DNA of 64,000 nucleotides from Ditylenchus dipsaci (GCA_004194705.1 SADC01000065.1:186001-250000); one strand, 5' to 3'. Numbered from the stretch's first letter, positions 52,931 to 62,154 are shown. Notes: generated by a model not told the origin, from the letters alone. Made by a program: numbers and translations.

Positions 52931-54135
52931 ATGATGCAGTTTGCTGAGCTGAATCTTCATCACAGAGGCAATGCCGAGAAGACAACAAATCTGGTGAGAA
53001 GGGCTGTGCGCATGGGCTATGACGCCGTCGTGATCAACATCGATATTGGACAAATGGAAGCAAAGAGCAGCGATAAATCTGCCGAGGTCAATAATTTAGC
53101 TTCTGTTCATTTTTTAAATTTGAAAGTTTGTAATTTTGAGACAGAACATCAGCCTCCACGAAAAAAGAAGCGAAAGAGCAATGCCAATCCAACTGAAGCA
53201 ATCAAGGAGCAATCTGATGTTATTGGTGGTGGAGGCGGAGATGTGGTGCCTGATCCTTTCCTTGTCAATGAAAAACAACTTGATCTCTCTTCCTTGGAGC
53301 AAGCTGGTCGGAAATTCCGTCAGTTTAGGTATTCCGTATTTCTGGTTGCGTTTGCATTATTTTTTTTAAATAAATTCAGCCGCTTAACAGTTCATCTAAC
53401 AGACTCCACTTCGGTTCACAAACTTCTTCACCATGCCAAGCTGAAGCTGTATGATTTAGTGGCTGTGCGCTTTGACGACGAACAGATCCTGATGACATTG
53501 CAACGCAAGGGACATCTAATCGACTTAATCAGCATTGAAGCAGACTCTGGCAAAGTCCCCTGGCTTTACCTACCCAAAGTTGTGCAAGCATGTGTCGCCT
53601 GTGGTCTCGGCTTCGAATTGGTTTACTCAAAAGCACTTTTTAGCCAGGAAAACAGGCGACAGGTAAAATTCTGCTAGGTTTTCATTTTCTAAAGTAAAAT
53701 TTCTAGTTTTTTTCAAATGCGCGTTCGCTGATGACAATAACTCGTGGTGGCAGAGGAGTGGTACTAAGCAGTGGAGCAGATGAGATTATTGCCATTCGGG
53801 CTCCTTATGATGCCGCCAACTTGTGCACTTTGTTTGGGATGGAGCCGAGACACGGGAGGAAATTTGTTGCAGGTGATTTTTAGTTATTGTTGGTGAAAGA
53901 ATTCAATTTCCTCTTTTTAGCCAATGCCAAAGCAATTCTGTTGAGATCGCAGTCTAGACGGACCATTAAAGGAAGTATACATGTGACATCAGACCTTAGT
54001 GCAATTCCATCTTCATTAGGTCAGCCTTCCGAACTGACGCTGCAGAAATTGGCGCAAATTCCAGAATTCGAGAACCAGTTGAAGCTGCAAGAAAAAGATA
54101 TAGACAGAGACGTTGAGATGATAGCTATTGTTTGA
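52931..54135 (+). CDS. RPP30: RNase P/MRP protein subunit p30
   Basis: Four exons 52931-53328, 53380-53662, 53707-53872, 53921-54135; all phases fit and no frame change is needed; 353 residues. The TIM-barrel-like p30 fold shows NLVRRAVRMGYDAVVINID, then DLVAVRFDDEQILMTLQRKG, HLIDLISIEADSGKVPW, TRGGRGVVLSSGADEIIAIR and APYDAANLCTLFGM. It binds the RNA of nuclear RNase P and RNase MRP and is needed for tRNA 5' maturation and rRNA processing. An insertion with a nuclear-localisation-like PPRKKKRK and a Gly run (about residues 70-110) makes it longer than human p30 (268). The 54-bp in-frame stretch GTCAAT...TTTTGAG (about 53089-53142) may be an unspliced intron; without it the protein has 335 residues. 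The gene following 143 bp downstream also serves RNase P. Confidence 0.95.
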
Positions 54136-54261
54136 GAAATTTGTTGTTGTTTGATATAAAGTTGTTGAGTTTGAATGGTTTTCTAAGTGTATTTATAGCG
54201 TTTTTACCTGGAATACTTTTTCACTGCAATGTGCACGTGGATTGAGCGACAATCTTTGTAA

Positions 54262-54267
54262 TTTCAG
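54262..54267 (+). promoter_or_regulatory. Probable trans-splice acceptor between RPP30 and the MRPP1-like gene
   Basis: TTTCAG, 11 bases before ATG 54279, in a 143-bp intercistronic gap with no room for a separate upstream exon. Typical of downstream genes in trans-spliced operons. Confidence 0.6.
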
Positions 54268-54278
54268 TGTGTCAAAAC

Positions 54279-56043
54279 ATGCGTTTCCGGTCTTACCTCT
54301 ATCACGTTCTCTTGTGGAATGCTAAGCGATTGTGTGGAATACAGGTGAAGAAAACACCTCCAACCCTGAATCTCGATTCATTGCTGTACCGTTTGGTCTG
54401 GAATGTCAAGCGTGTTTGTGGAGTTAGAAATAGAGGACCGCATCCTGTGGTTTGGAGTGAGTATCCTATGCTTTTGTAATTTAATTTTGACCAATATTTT
54501 ATTGAGGGGAGCTTCCGTGCAGGACGTTAGTTTTCTGATTTATGTCTTTCTTTGTACGTTTCATATGAATCATCTCTTCCAGATATGTACCACCGCCGGA
54601 ATGGCAGCAATCATTGGATGATTCGCAGCGTGCTCGTTTGAAGATTGTTTTGAAAGAATTAGAGGTAAATTTTAAATCTACATTATAAAACAATTGGTAG
54701 GCAGCTGGAGTTTTAGGTCCTTGCTCGAATTTACACTTACATTCCTGAAAAAATTGCTATAAAAGAATGGCAAGAGCTAATCAAAATGGATTCAGTCAGG
54801 GAGCGTTTTCAGCACCTGAACTTCATTCGTATGAAAGAGCGTCTTAAAGCTAAAGACCTCAATGATAAAATGAGCAAAAAAAGAGGTGATTCAGTGAAAG
54901 AACAGACCAATATCGCTCTGCCATTGTGTTCCACTTCAGCCGAAGATCAGGAAGAGAAACAAGAAGAGAAGAAATTGAGCGAAGAAGTTGTTGATATCGA
55001 AGAGGCTGATTCTGAAAATCCGTATAAACTCTCTTGTCGACGGAGTAAGATTTTTCAGCATTGCACCATCAAACCCTTCAGTCATTTTGCTTTTACTTTC
55101 CATGATTATTTGCAGCGTGGAACAAACAGGTGCAAGAAGGTGACCGATACTTGACTTCACTCCGGCTCGATGACACTCCCAAGGTAGCGATCGATTGCAG
55201 GTTTCTGGGACAGCACTCCAGGCGTGGCTTAAATTTAACAATGGTGCAGCTTCACATTCTTATCTCCATGAACAGTTGTAGGAAGGAGCCTTGGCCTGTA
55301 TTCCTGACCAACTTTGATGAAGCCAACAGTGATATTTCAGAATTTAAACAATCGTAAGCCTTCTTCCCTAAATATATATCCCATCCTTACTTGTAACATT
55401 TTGCAGAAAGTTGAAACTTCTCGATGGTAGACAATCGTTGAAAGCTGATCTCACTAGTCAGTCTTATTTGGATCTCTTTCCTGAAAAAAGACAGCATAAC
55501 AAGATAATTTATTTGAGTCCTCATGCCGAACAAGAGTTAGAACAAGTGGAACCAGATGCATGCTATGTAATTGGAGGAATAGTGGATCGTGTGCGAGAGC
55601 CAGGCATAGAAAATCACGCATCCAGGGTAGTTGCTGAGCAAGAAGGGCTGCAGTGCAGGAAACTACCGTTAGATCAGTATTTGGAGTAAGTTTTTTGCTT
55701 TTTTTGCTGGAACCCATCATAATTGATCTGTTTTCAGATGGCAGAGTGGCAACAAGATGCTGACACTGACGGCTGTTTTGGCTATTCTGCAAGATGTCTA
55801 CGACCTAAAAGGCGACTGGAGATGTGCTCTTCTCAAGTAAGAGTTCATTATCTTTTCCTTTTTTGACCCACCATGTGTGTTCGTTCTAGAAATATTCCTG
55901 TACGCAATTTACGCAAGCCAGACGAAAGCAACCAGACAGTGAAGAGGCGCAATCAAGAAAAGATTGTACACCAGAAAGAAGTGCTTCGAGTGCTCACCGA
56001 GAATTCACCGCCAGATATAATTGTACAAAAAGTTCTCGAATAG
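54279..56043 (+). CDS. TRMT10C: TRMT10-family tRNA methyltransferase, mitochondrial RNase P subunit 1-like
   Basis: Seven exons 54279-54460, 54583-54664, 54717-55044, 55116-55353, 55407-55685, 55738-55836, 55890-56043; all phases fit; 453 residues. The N-terminus (RFRSYLYHVLLWNAKRLCG) is basic with Leu/Trp, compatible with a mitochondrial presequence. A helical region with PPPEWQQSLDDSQRARLKIV leads to the SPOUT domain: KVAIDCRFLGQHS, PWPVFLTNFDE, KIIYLSPHAEQELEQV, CYVIGGIVDRV, then KLPLDQYLEWQSGNKMLTLT and a C-terminal WRCALLKNIPVR. TRMT10C/MRPP1 binds pre-tRNA, methylates position 9 with SDR5C1, and presents the substrate to PRORP. Long acidic insert (EEKQEEKKLSEEV). Nuclear TRMT10A/B cannot be fully excluded, but length and N-terminus favour the mitochondrial type. 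Confidence 0.88.
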
Positions 56044-56260
56044 GAGTGTGTGATGTCAAAATAGTATTGATTGTTGTTTTTGTTTGTTTGTTATGTTTGA
56101 ATAAGTAAAGATACTCTGTGTAATTCCTCTCAGCCTAGAATTAATTAATGGAGTGTATGGCTTCAAACTTCAGGGTTAAACTTGTTTGGGAAATTTTCGA
56201 GTCTTTTTCTTGCGATCGAGATTTTTTGTATGCAAAGTTTGAGCAATAGAAAAGCCTTAA
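56044..56260. other. 3' region of the RNase P pair
   Basis: AATAAG near 56100 might serve as polyadenylation signal. Ends at TTAA 56257-56260, the start of the next element. Confidence 0.4.
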
Positions 56261-56499
56261 AGGGGAGGGAGACTTGATATACCCATCGCCTATTGTCGAA
56301 AGTTCAAGTCCCTGTAGGGGTGTTTTAAAGGCGCATGCTCGCCGCCGATGGAAATATTTTGAAAGGCGGGTACCAGGTCAATTCAAACGAGAATTATTTT
56401 AAAATAATTTTCAGTTGAGTATCCTGCGGTTAATAAGTAATCAAAACACTTTCTTCCTTAATAGATTCCCGCTGGAGGTATAATTTTGGCTAAACTGTA

Positions 56500-56925
56500 G
56501 TATACCCCCACCACTCAACTGTAGTATACCCCCACCACTCAATTCTGGTATACCCCCAGCACTTAATTTCAAACACACCCCTCATTTTACCCCACGTTTG
56601 AAAGCTGAGGATGTTAGCTACACGATGGTGTAAAAATTTCTTGATTTAGTTCACAAAAATGCACATCTTTTGATTAAAATAGAACTAAATCATCTTTGAA
56701 TATTCAATTTTCATTCGAAATGATTCAATTCTATTTTAATTACAAGATGTACATTTTTGTTAACTAAACCAATAAATTTACACACCATCGTGTAGCGAAC
56801 ATCCTCAGCTTCCAATCGTGGGGTAAAATGAGGGGTGCGTTCCAAATCAAGTGCTGGGAGTATACCGGAATTGAGTGGTGGGGATATACTACAGTTGAGT
56901 GGTGGGGGTATGCTACAGTTGCTCC
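56500..56925. mobile_element. Inverted-repeat MITE with CTGTAGTATACCCCCACCAC arms
   Basis: Three tandem copies of TGTAGTATACCCCCACCACT at left; the inverse (GAGTGGTGGGGATATACTAC) at right. The middle is mirrored (CATCGTGTAGC; AAATGCACATCTTTTGATTA). No coding. Confidence 0.75.
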
Positions 56926-57279
56926 ATAATTTTTCCTCGACTTTTCCAAAATTTCATGAAACTAATTCTCGTTTAAATTTAACTGGTACCCGCCTTTCAA
57001 AATATTGGGCAAAACTTTTTCTTGTCGCCGAACGACTTCTTTTTGTCGCCGAAATACTTTTTCTTGTCGCCGAAAAAAGTTGTCGCCGAAAATGGCTGTA
57101 CGAACTTTCGTAACAAGACAATTTCGTAAGAGCGAAGTTTCGTAAGAGCGAACTTTCGTAAGAAACATTTTCGTAAGAAACAGTTTCGTAACAGCGAAAA
57201 TTCGTAAGAAAATTTTTCGTAACAGCAAATTTTCGTTAGAAACTTTTTCGTAACAGCGAATTTTCGTAACGAATTTCGG

Positions 57280-57975
57280 CGCTACCGGAGTATACCCCCC
57301 CCCAATGGAATTTTTTTAAAGTGTTTCCAAACACCCTATATCGACTTAAAATTGCCTCAGAAGTTCAAAAAAGGCATTATTTTTGTGTTCTAGTCAATAA
57401 AAAATCGAGTTTTGGGACGACCCAAAATTATTTTTTTTGACCATTTTTAAAGGGTTTAGGGCCATATTAGGGTGGGAAAGGACCAAAAAGGGCCAATTTA
57501 GTGTGAAAAGAAGATGTTGAACATAGTTTTGTTGACTGGGGCCTACCGCATAAATAAACTCTGGTATGCATACATTTTTTATGCATCCAGAGTCACTTTC
57601 GAGTGATTTGCGTCTAAGGTATGTGGTGTGCGCATCTCAACTCCAAGCCCCCAAGCCCCCTGCGCCCCGAAGGGGGCGCAGGGGCTTGGTTGGTTAGAGA
57701 TGCGCGCACTCACTTACCTTAGACATAATTCCGAGCAAGACTCTTGAACAAAAATGCATTTAGAGGCTCTTTTTGCCCAGCTCCAGTGACCAAAACATGC
57801 CAAAACAGGCAAATGGTCGAAATTTCAAAATGTCCAAAACTCAATTTTTTATTAACCAGAACTCAAAAATAATGTCTTTTTTGAACTCCTGAGGTGATTT
57901 TAGGTCGATATAGGGTGTTTGGAAACGCTTTTAAAAAAATTCCATTTGGGGGGGGGGGTATACTCCGGTAGGGTC
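57280..57975. mobile_element. C-run-ended MITE with repeat F
   Basis: Left CTACCGGAGTATACCCCCCC ... GGAATTTTTTTAAAGTGTTT; right is the inverse ending GGGGTATACTCCGGTAG. The centre has repeat F (57515-57790) with GGGGCCTACCGCATAAATAA, its GC hairpin, and ATTCCGAGCAAGACTCTTGA. Confidence 0.75.
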
Positions 57976-58460
57976 CGAATTTCTTTCGTAAGAGGAAATA
58001 ATCGAAATTTTTTCACTCTTATTCAATTTTTCTAATTCAGGATTTCATCTGATTCATTTGTTTTGGCCTTTCTGTCACTGTTTGACACTTCGAACAGTTA
58101 ATTATATGACTATTAACTGTATGAGCACAAGAGTTGGTAAGCATAGGTCATATGACTGAAAATTTCGATAATTAGCTGACTCCCGGATTTTTCATCCATT
58201 AGGGACCAGCAGAAATACCCAAAAGCATGGTGAAAAACTCCGAGCTAGAATTCATATATTATATACTACACATAGCTATTTCTCATTAGTGGCATGTATG
58301 GTGCAGTAGGTAACTTGATGGGATGAATTTTTTCACCAGTGGTTCGATTCCACCCTCTGACTGTTTCATTTTTTTCTTGACTATTCTTGGTCAAAACATC
58401 ACAGAAGCTATAAGAAACGTCAAAGGAGGATCAAAAAGCAAAAAAAGCAACTTAACATAT
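57976..58460. other. Interior of the Mutator-like element; tRNA-like relic at about 58285-58366
   Basis: TGGTGCAGTAGGTAACTTGA fits a tRNA A box and GTGGTTCGATTCCAC a B box/T-arm (4-bp stem). The acceptor halves do not pair, so this is at best a tRNA-derived SINE or pseudo-tRNA. Otherwise nothing. Confidence 0.35.
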
Positions 58461-58734
58461 CACTAATGTTACTGAAAACCGCGTTACGAAAAAGCTTGTT
58501 ACGAAAATCGGCTGTTACGAAAAACTTTCTTACGAAAATTCGCTCTTACGAAAAAGTTTCTTACGAAAAAGTTTCTTACGAAAATTCGCTTTTACGAAAT
58601 TGTCTTCTTACGAAAGTTCGTACAGCCCCGAAAATCTCTTTTATGTCGCCGAAAATCTTTTTCTTGTCGCCAAAAGTTGGCCTCGACACGAAATCCACAA
58701 TTTTTAAATTTTTTGTGTGAAATTCAGGGGTGGG

Positions 58735-59045
58735 CAAAGACCAGATGGCTCAGGACCCACTCTGGAATGGCCAAAAGGCCAAAATAATTGGTTTTTCGGG
58801 AGTTTGCTAAAGGGGGAGTAAACTTTTCAAGAAAAATCGATTGAGCGAATTATATTTCGGGTCCGATGGGCTTAATCGCTCAGAATTCCAGGTTTTTGGT
58901 GGTTCAGGGTGGAATTCTGATCGATCTAACCGATCGGACCTAAAATCTGATCCGCTCAATTAATCTTACTCAAAAAGTTTACCCCCGAAAAACCAATTAT
59001 TTTGGCCTTTTGGCCATTCCAGAGTGGGTCCTGAGCCATCTGGTC
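58735..59045. mobile_element. Palindromic MITE, family D, copy 3
   Basis: CAGATGGCTCAGGACCCACT ... AGTGGGTCCTGAGCCATCTG with mirrored GGCCAAAAGGCCAAAATAAT and TCGATTGAGCG. Same family as 8034-8330. Confidence 0.75.
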
Positions 59046-59443
59046 TTTGCCCACCCTGAATTTCACACAAAAGAATTTAAAAATTGTGGATTTCGTGTCG
59101 AGACCAACTTTCAGCGACAAGAAAAAGATTTTCGGCGACAAAAAAGAGATTTTCGGCGACAACTTTTTTCGGCGTCCAGAAAAAGTATTTCGGCGACAAA
59201 AAGAAGTCGTTCGGCGACAAGAAAAAGTTCTGACCCAAAATATTCCGATCGGGGACGAGCATGCCCCTTTAATTTACTTTTTCAGTAAGTTTACTGACTT
59301 TTAGGACCGAAAATCATCGAGCAATCGATTGCAACCATTTCCACTGCTTTGCTATCAGCAACTGCCTTAGCTTTGCCATTTTTGGCAAATGACCACCAAA
59401 TATAGAGGAAACCAGCCAAAATGATGCGAACTTAGATCTATAT

Positions 59444-60418
59444 AGCGGGACCGGCCAGTTAGCAATATGGTCAGTTAGCGATGGCCAGTTAGCGACGCTT
59501 TTTTAACGGTCAGTTAGCGATGGCCAGTTGGCGATGCTTTTTTAACGGTCAGTTAGCGATGGCCAGTTAGCGATGCTTTTTTCAACGGTGAGTTGGCCAT
59601 AGTCGGTTAGCGATGCTTTCTTAACGGTCAGTTAGCTATAACCAACGAAATCCTTCACAGCTTTCATGACAACTTTTATTCAACCAAATGAACATAACAA
59701 CCGACACAACAATGGTTAGATTTATTTTGAGTTCTTTTTTCATTTTAAACATTTTCTTTCATCTTGAAATTCGCCACATCGAAGTGGTTGGCTTGGTATC
59801 GAATCCATCCCACCGGAGATTCCATGGCGCCCGTTTCAATTTTCTAAAAGTCTTAAATTAAGCCATCATGAGCAGAATAATATCATCCAGTCAACCTTGT
59901 CGACGAGGAAGGGAACAAAACGAGGAGTATCATTTGGCTGGAAGAGGACGAAGTTCTTGCTGTAGAGTTTGGCGGCCAGGAGGAGCTGCATGCTACTACC
60001 CCATTCCCCGAGTTGCGAATATTTTCGGGCATATTCCACCACTCTGTCTGCGCCTCCGAAAAACTGGATCCACTTGCGTTGCTTGCCGGCTTTGTTGGCT
60101 TGTTTCAGAGAAACTGCATCAATTCTTTGCGCACTCGCTCATGTTCATCTTCATTCTTGTACACGAGGAAAGCGATAGATCTTAAGCAAAAATCAATGAA
60201 CATTGCAACCTAATAAATTTTTCAATTATACCTGTAGGAACAGTTGTTATTCCCTTGAATCTCTCTGATTTCAGTCGGCTCATCATTCCATGGATAGCTG
60301 GGCGACGTCACGTTAATCGCTAACTCACCGTTAGAAAAGCATCGCTAACTGGCCATCGCTAACTGACCGTTAAAAAAGCATCGCTAACTGACCGTAACGC
60401 TAACTGGCCGTACACCGC
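59444..60418. mobile_element. Short inverted-repeat element carrying only an OTU gene
   Basis: The left arm 59444-59640 repeats GGTCAGTTAGCGATGGCCAG and TTAGCGATGCTTTTTTAACG; the right arm 60310-60418 is the inverse, ending CTGGCCGTACACC. Between them is a single minus-strand OTU gene. The first bases (GGGACCGGCCAGTTAGC / inverse GGTGTACGGCCAGTTAGC) recall the MULE termini. I found no target duplication. Confidence 0.75.
59745..60309 (-). CDS. Stand-alone OTU-family cysteine protease on a transposon
   Basis: Three exons. Catalytic Cys block IQGNNNCSYRSIAFLVYKNE (intron after SYR), then HERVRKELMQFL, GEWGSSMQLLLAAKLYSKNF and VLFQPNDTPRF; last exon with the catalytic His in YQANHFDVANF and the stop at 59745. 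AATAAA on the minus strand at 59721-59726. The domain is essentially complete at about 150 residues. As in the MULE-borne OTU at 23.4 kb, the Asp before the Cys is Asn. One frame change near 60110. A broken copy lies at 62600-62900. No transposase is present, so the element would have to be mobilised in trans. Confidence 0.8.
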
Positions 60419-60610
60419 GATAAATATCCTAAATAGGATATTGGGATATGATAGGATATTAAAATATTCTATCTTTTGACAGATAGAATCGAAATCTCAT
60501 CCCTGTTTACGAATTTTGCGATAAACGAGGAATCTACACTTCGTGGTCTTATAAATTTAAATTTTTTTGTTAAAAAATCCGTTGGTTTTGCAGTATTTTG
60601 ATACTTGCAG
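60419..60610. other. Intron sequence, nothing recognised
   Basis: AT-rich (ATAGGATATT repeats near 60430-60470), ending in the acceptor TTGATACTTGCAG. Confidence 0.4.
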
Positions 60611-60920
60611 GAACAAATCTTACAAAAAGAGCATGCCATTCAAGAGTATAAAGCCCTGGTTGAGGGCTTGCAAACTAAAACAGGGAGGACTCCTACTTTA
60701 AAGATGCAGTCCAGCAACAACTATCTGGAGATGCCAGCAGACTCAGAACTTCAGCCGAAATAATCAACAACCTACAGTTGGAAGAGAAAGAGCGTCGAAT
60801 TGTTGGACTGGAGCACCAGATTAAACTACTGGAGGAAGCTAATGCGGAGTTGGAGAACAGTAAAATAGTGAGGCTGCTGACCAGACCACTCAAATAGTGC
60901 TGAAACATGTTGGAATACAG
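60611..60920 (+). CDS. Coiled-coil exon of the putative large gene
   Basis: Acceptor at 60610, donor CAG|GTATAT at 60920. It begins EQILQKEHAIQEYKALVEGL in phase 0; after a one-base change near 60690 it continues SYFKDAVQQQLSGDASRLRT, IINNLQLEEKERRIVGLEHQ and KLLEEANAELENSK, and after another near 60865 EAADQTTQIVLKHVGIQ. A strong heptad pattern throughout. It continues the helix of the 40293 exon without a break. Coiled-coil scaffold or motor-adaptor functions are possible, but I cannot name the protein. Confidence 0.6.
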
Positions 60921-60938
60921 GTATATTTCACGAATGTA

Positions 60939-62143
60939 CAGTAGCGGAAAAAAGTGATGACTCAAGCATAAGTTTTGCGTATTTTGCTTCATATCTCCCA
61001 ACTACATGCATTCTTTGATTTAACATATATAAGCAAGAATGATCGCCGGAATCTCAGCTACATTTTGAGTACAAATACATATATGTATGATAAGGAATCA
61101 GAAACTTTTTAATTGTTTTTGAAAATGCACTCAAATTTTGAGGCGGAAAAAAGTGATGACTCAAATCCTTTCTATTGATGTTTCATCGTCATTTTATGTC
61201 TATGGCCGATTTTAAATGTTTATTCCTAAGCCCTGTTTCTCAGCTACAATTTGGTCGGTCAAACTTATTTTTTTGGTCATTATGAAAAAAATTATGACCA
61301 TCAAGATAAAAGCGTCGATTTCTAGTCAAAATAAAGGAAAATCTAAGGAAAATGACTGTTTAGCCACATAAATAATAGCTTTTCTCAAAAAAATTTTGAT
61401 GAAAAAATTACATTCAATGCACCATTCGAAAGCTCTTTCATTTCTCTACAAAATGACACGTCGACTGTTTTTTTAGAAAAAATACAGGCCTGAGAAACGG
61501 ACAGTTGAATTTAGACAAGACAAAAAACGCTAAAAATAAGGCAAAAAGAGGGGTTTTTCACTTTTTGTAACTTCAACTGTCCGTTTCTCAGCCCTGTATT
61601 TTTTCTAAAAAAAACAGTCGACGTGTTATTTTGTAGAGAAATCAAAGAGCTTTCGAATGGTGCAATGGATGTCATATTTTCACCGACATTTCTTTGAGAA
61701 AAGCTATTATTTATGTGGCTAAACAGTCATTTTCCTTAGATTTTCCTTTATTTTGACTAGAAATCGACGCTTTTATCTTGATGGTCATAACTTTTTTCAT
61801 AATGACCAAAAAAATAAGTTTGACCGACCAAATTGTAGCTGAGAAACAGGGCTTACGAATAAACATTCAAAATCGGTCATAGGCATAAAATGACGATGAA
61901 ACATTAATAGAAAAGGATTTGAGTCATCACTTTTTTCCGCCTCAAAATTTGAGTGCATTTTGAAAAACAATTAAAACGTTTCTGATTCCTTATCATACAT
62001 ATATGTACTTGTACTCAAAATGTAGCTGAGATTCCGGCGATCATTCTTGCTTATATATGTTAAATCAAAGAATGCATGTAGTTGGGAGATATGAAGCAAA
62101 ATACGCAAAACTTATGCTTGAGTCATCACTTTTTCCGCTACTG
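60939..62143. mobile_element. 1.2-kb near-perfect palindrome, TA-flanked
   Basis: Starts CAGTAGCGGAAAAAAGTGAT and ends ATCACTTTTTCCGCTACTG; TA at 60937-60938 and 62144-62145. Arms of about 580 bp mirror around 61535-61545, with a second internal GGCGGAAAAAAGTGATGACT / inverse pair. CAGT...ACTG ends with TA duplication suggest a pogo/mariner-type MITE. It begins 18 bases after a donor site. Confidence 0.88.
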
Positions 62144-62154
62144 TATGGTAAAAT

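Larger units (their letters stand above)
57007..59236. mobile_element. Mutator-like non-autonomous element, 8-bp target duplication
   Basis: Starts GGGCAAAACTTTTTCTTGTC, ends GACAAGAAAAAGTTCTGACCC. Flanked by AAAATATT at 56999-57006 and 59237-59244. Arms are tandem TTTTTCTTGTCGCCGAA units followed by CTTACGAAAATTCGCT units in both orientations. No transposase. It carries a C-run MITE (57280-57975) and a family D palindrome (58735-59045). Confidence 0.88.
56329..59268. mobile_element. TTAA-delimited family I element with large nested insertions
   Basis: AGGCGCATGCTCGCCGCCGA ... GATCGGGGACGAGCATGCCC, TTAA at 56325-56328 and 59269-59272. Same ends and sub-terminal GGCGGGTACCAG as 32010-32320. 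It contains a C-rich inverted-repeat MITE and a Mutator-like element. Confidence 0.8.
56261..59443. mobile_element. Family K element split by a TTAA element
   Basis: The left part 56261-56328 (AGGGGAGGGAGACTTGATAT, CGAAAGTTCAAGTCCC, GGGGTGTTTTAA) and the continuation from 59269 (TTAATTTACTTTTTCAGTAA ... AATCATCGAGCAATCGATTG) are adjacent in the intact copy at 28157-28776. The 2.9 kb between is inserted sequence. Confidence 0.75.

Noticed and set aside
58285..58366. tRNA gene candidate
   Set aside because: A and B boxes are present, but the acceptor and anticodon arms do not pair; kept only as a tRNA-like relic.
59868..60213. Plus-strand open frames over the OTU gene
   Set aside because: Antisense to exons whose minus-strand translation shows the OTU motifs and proper splice sites.
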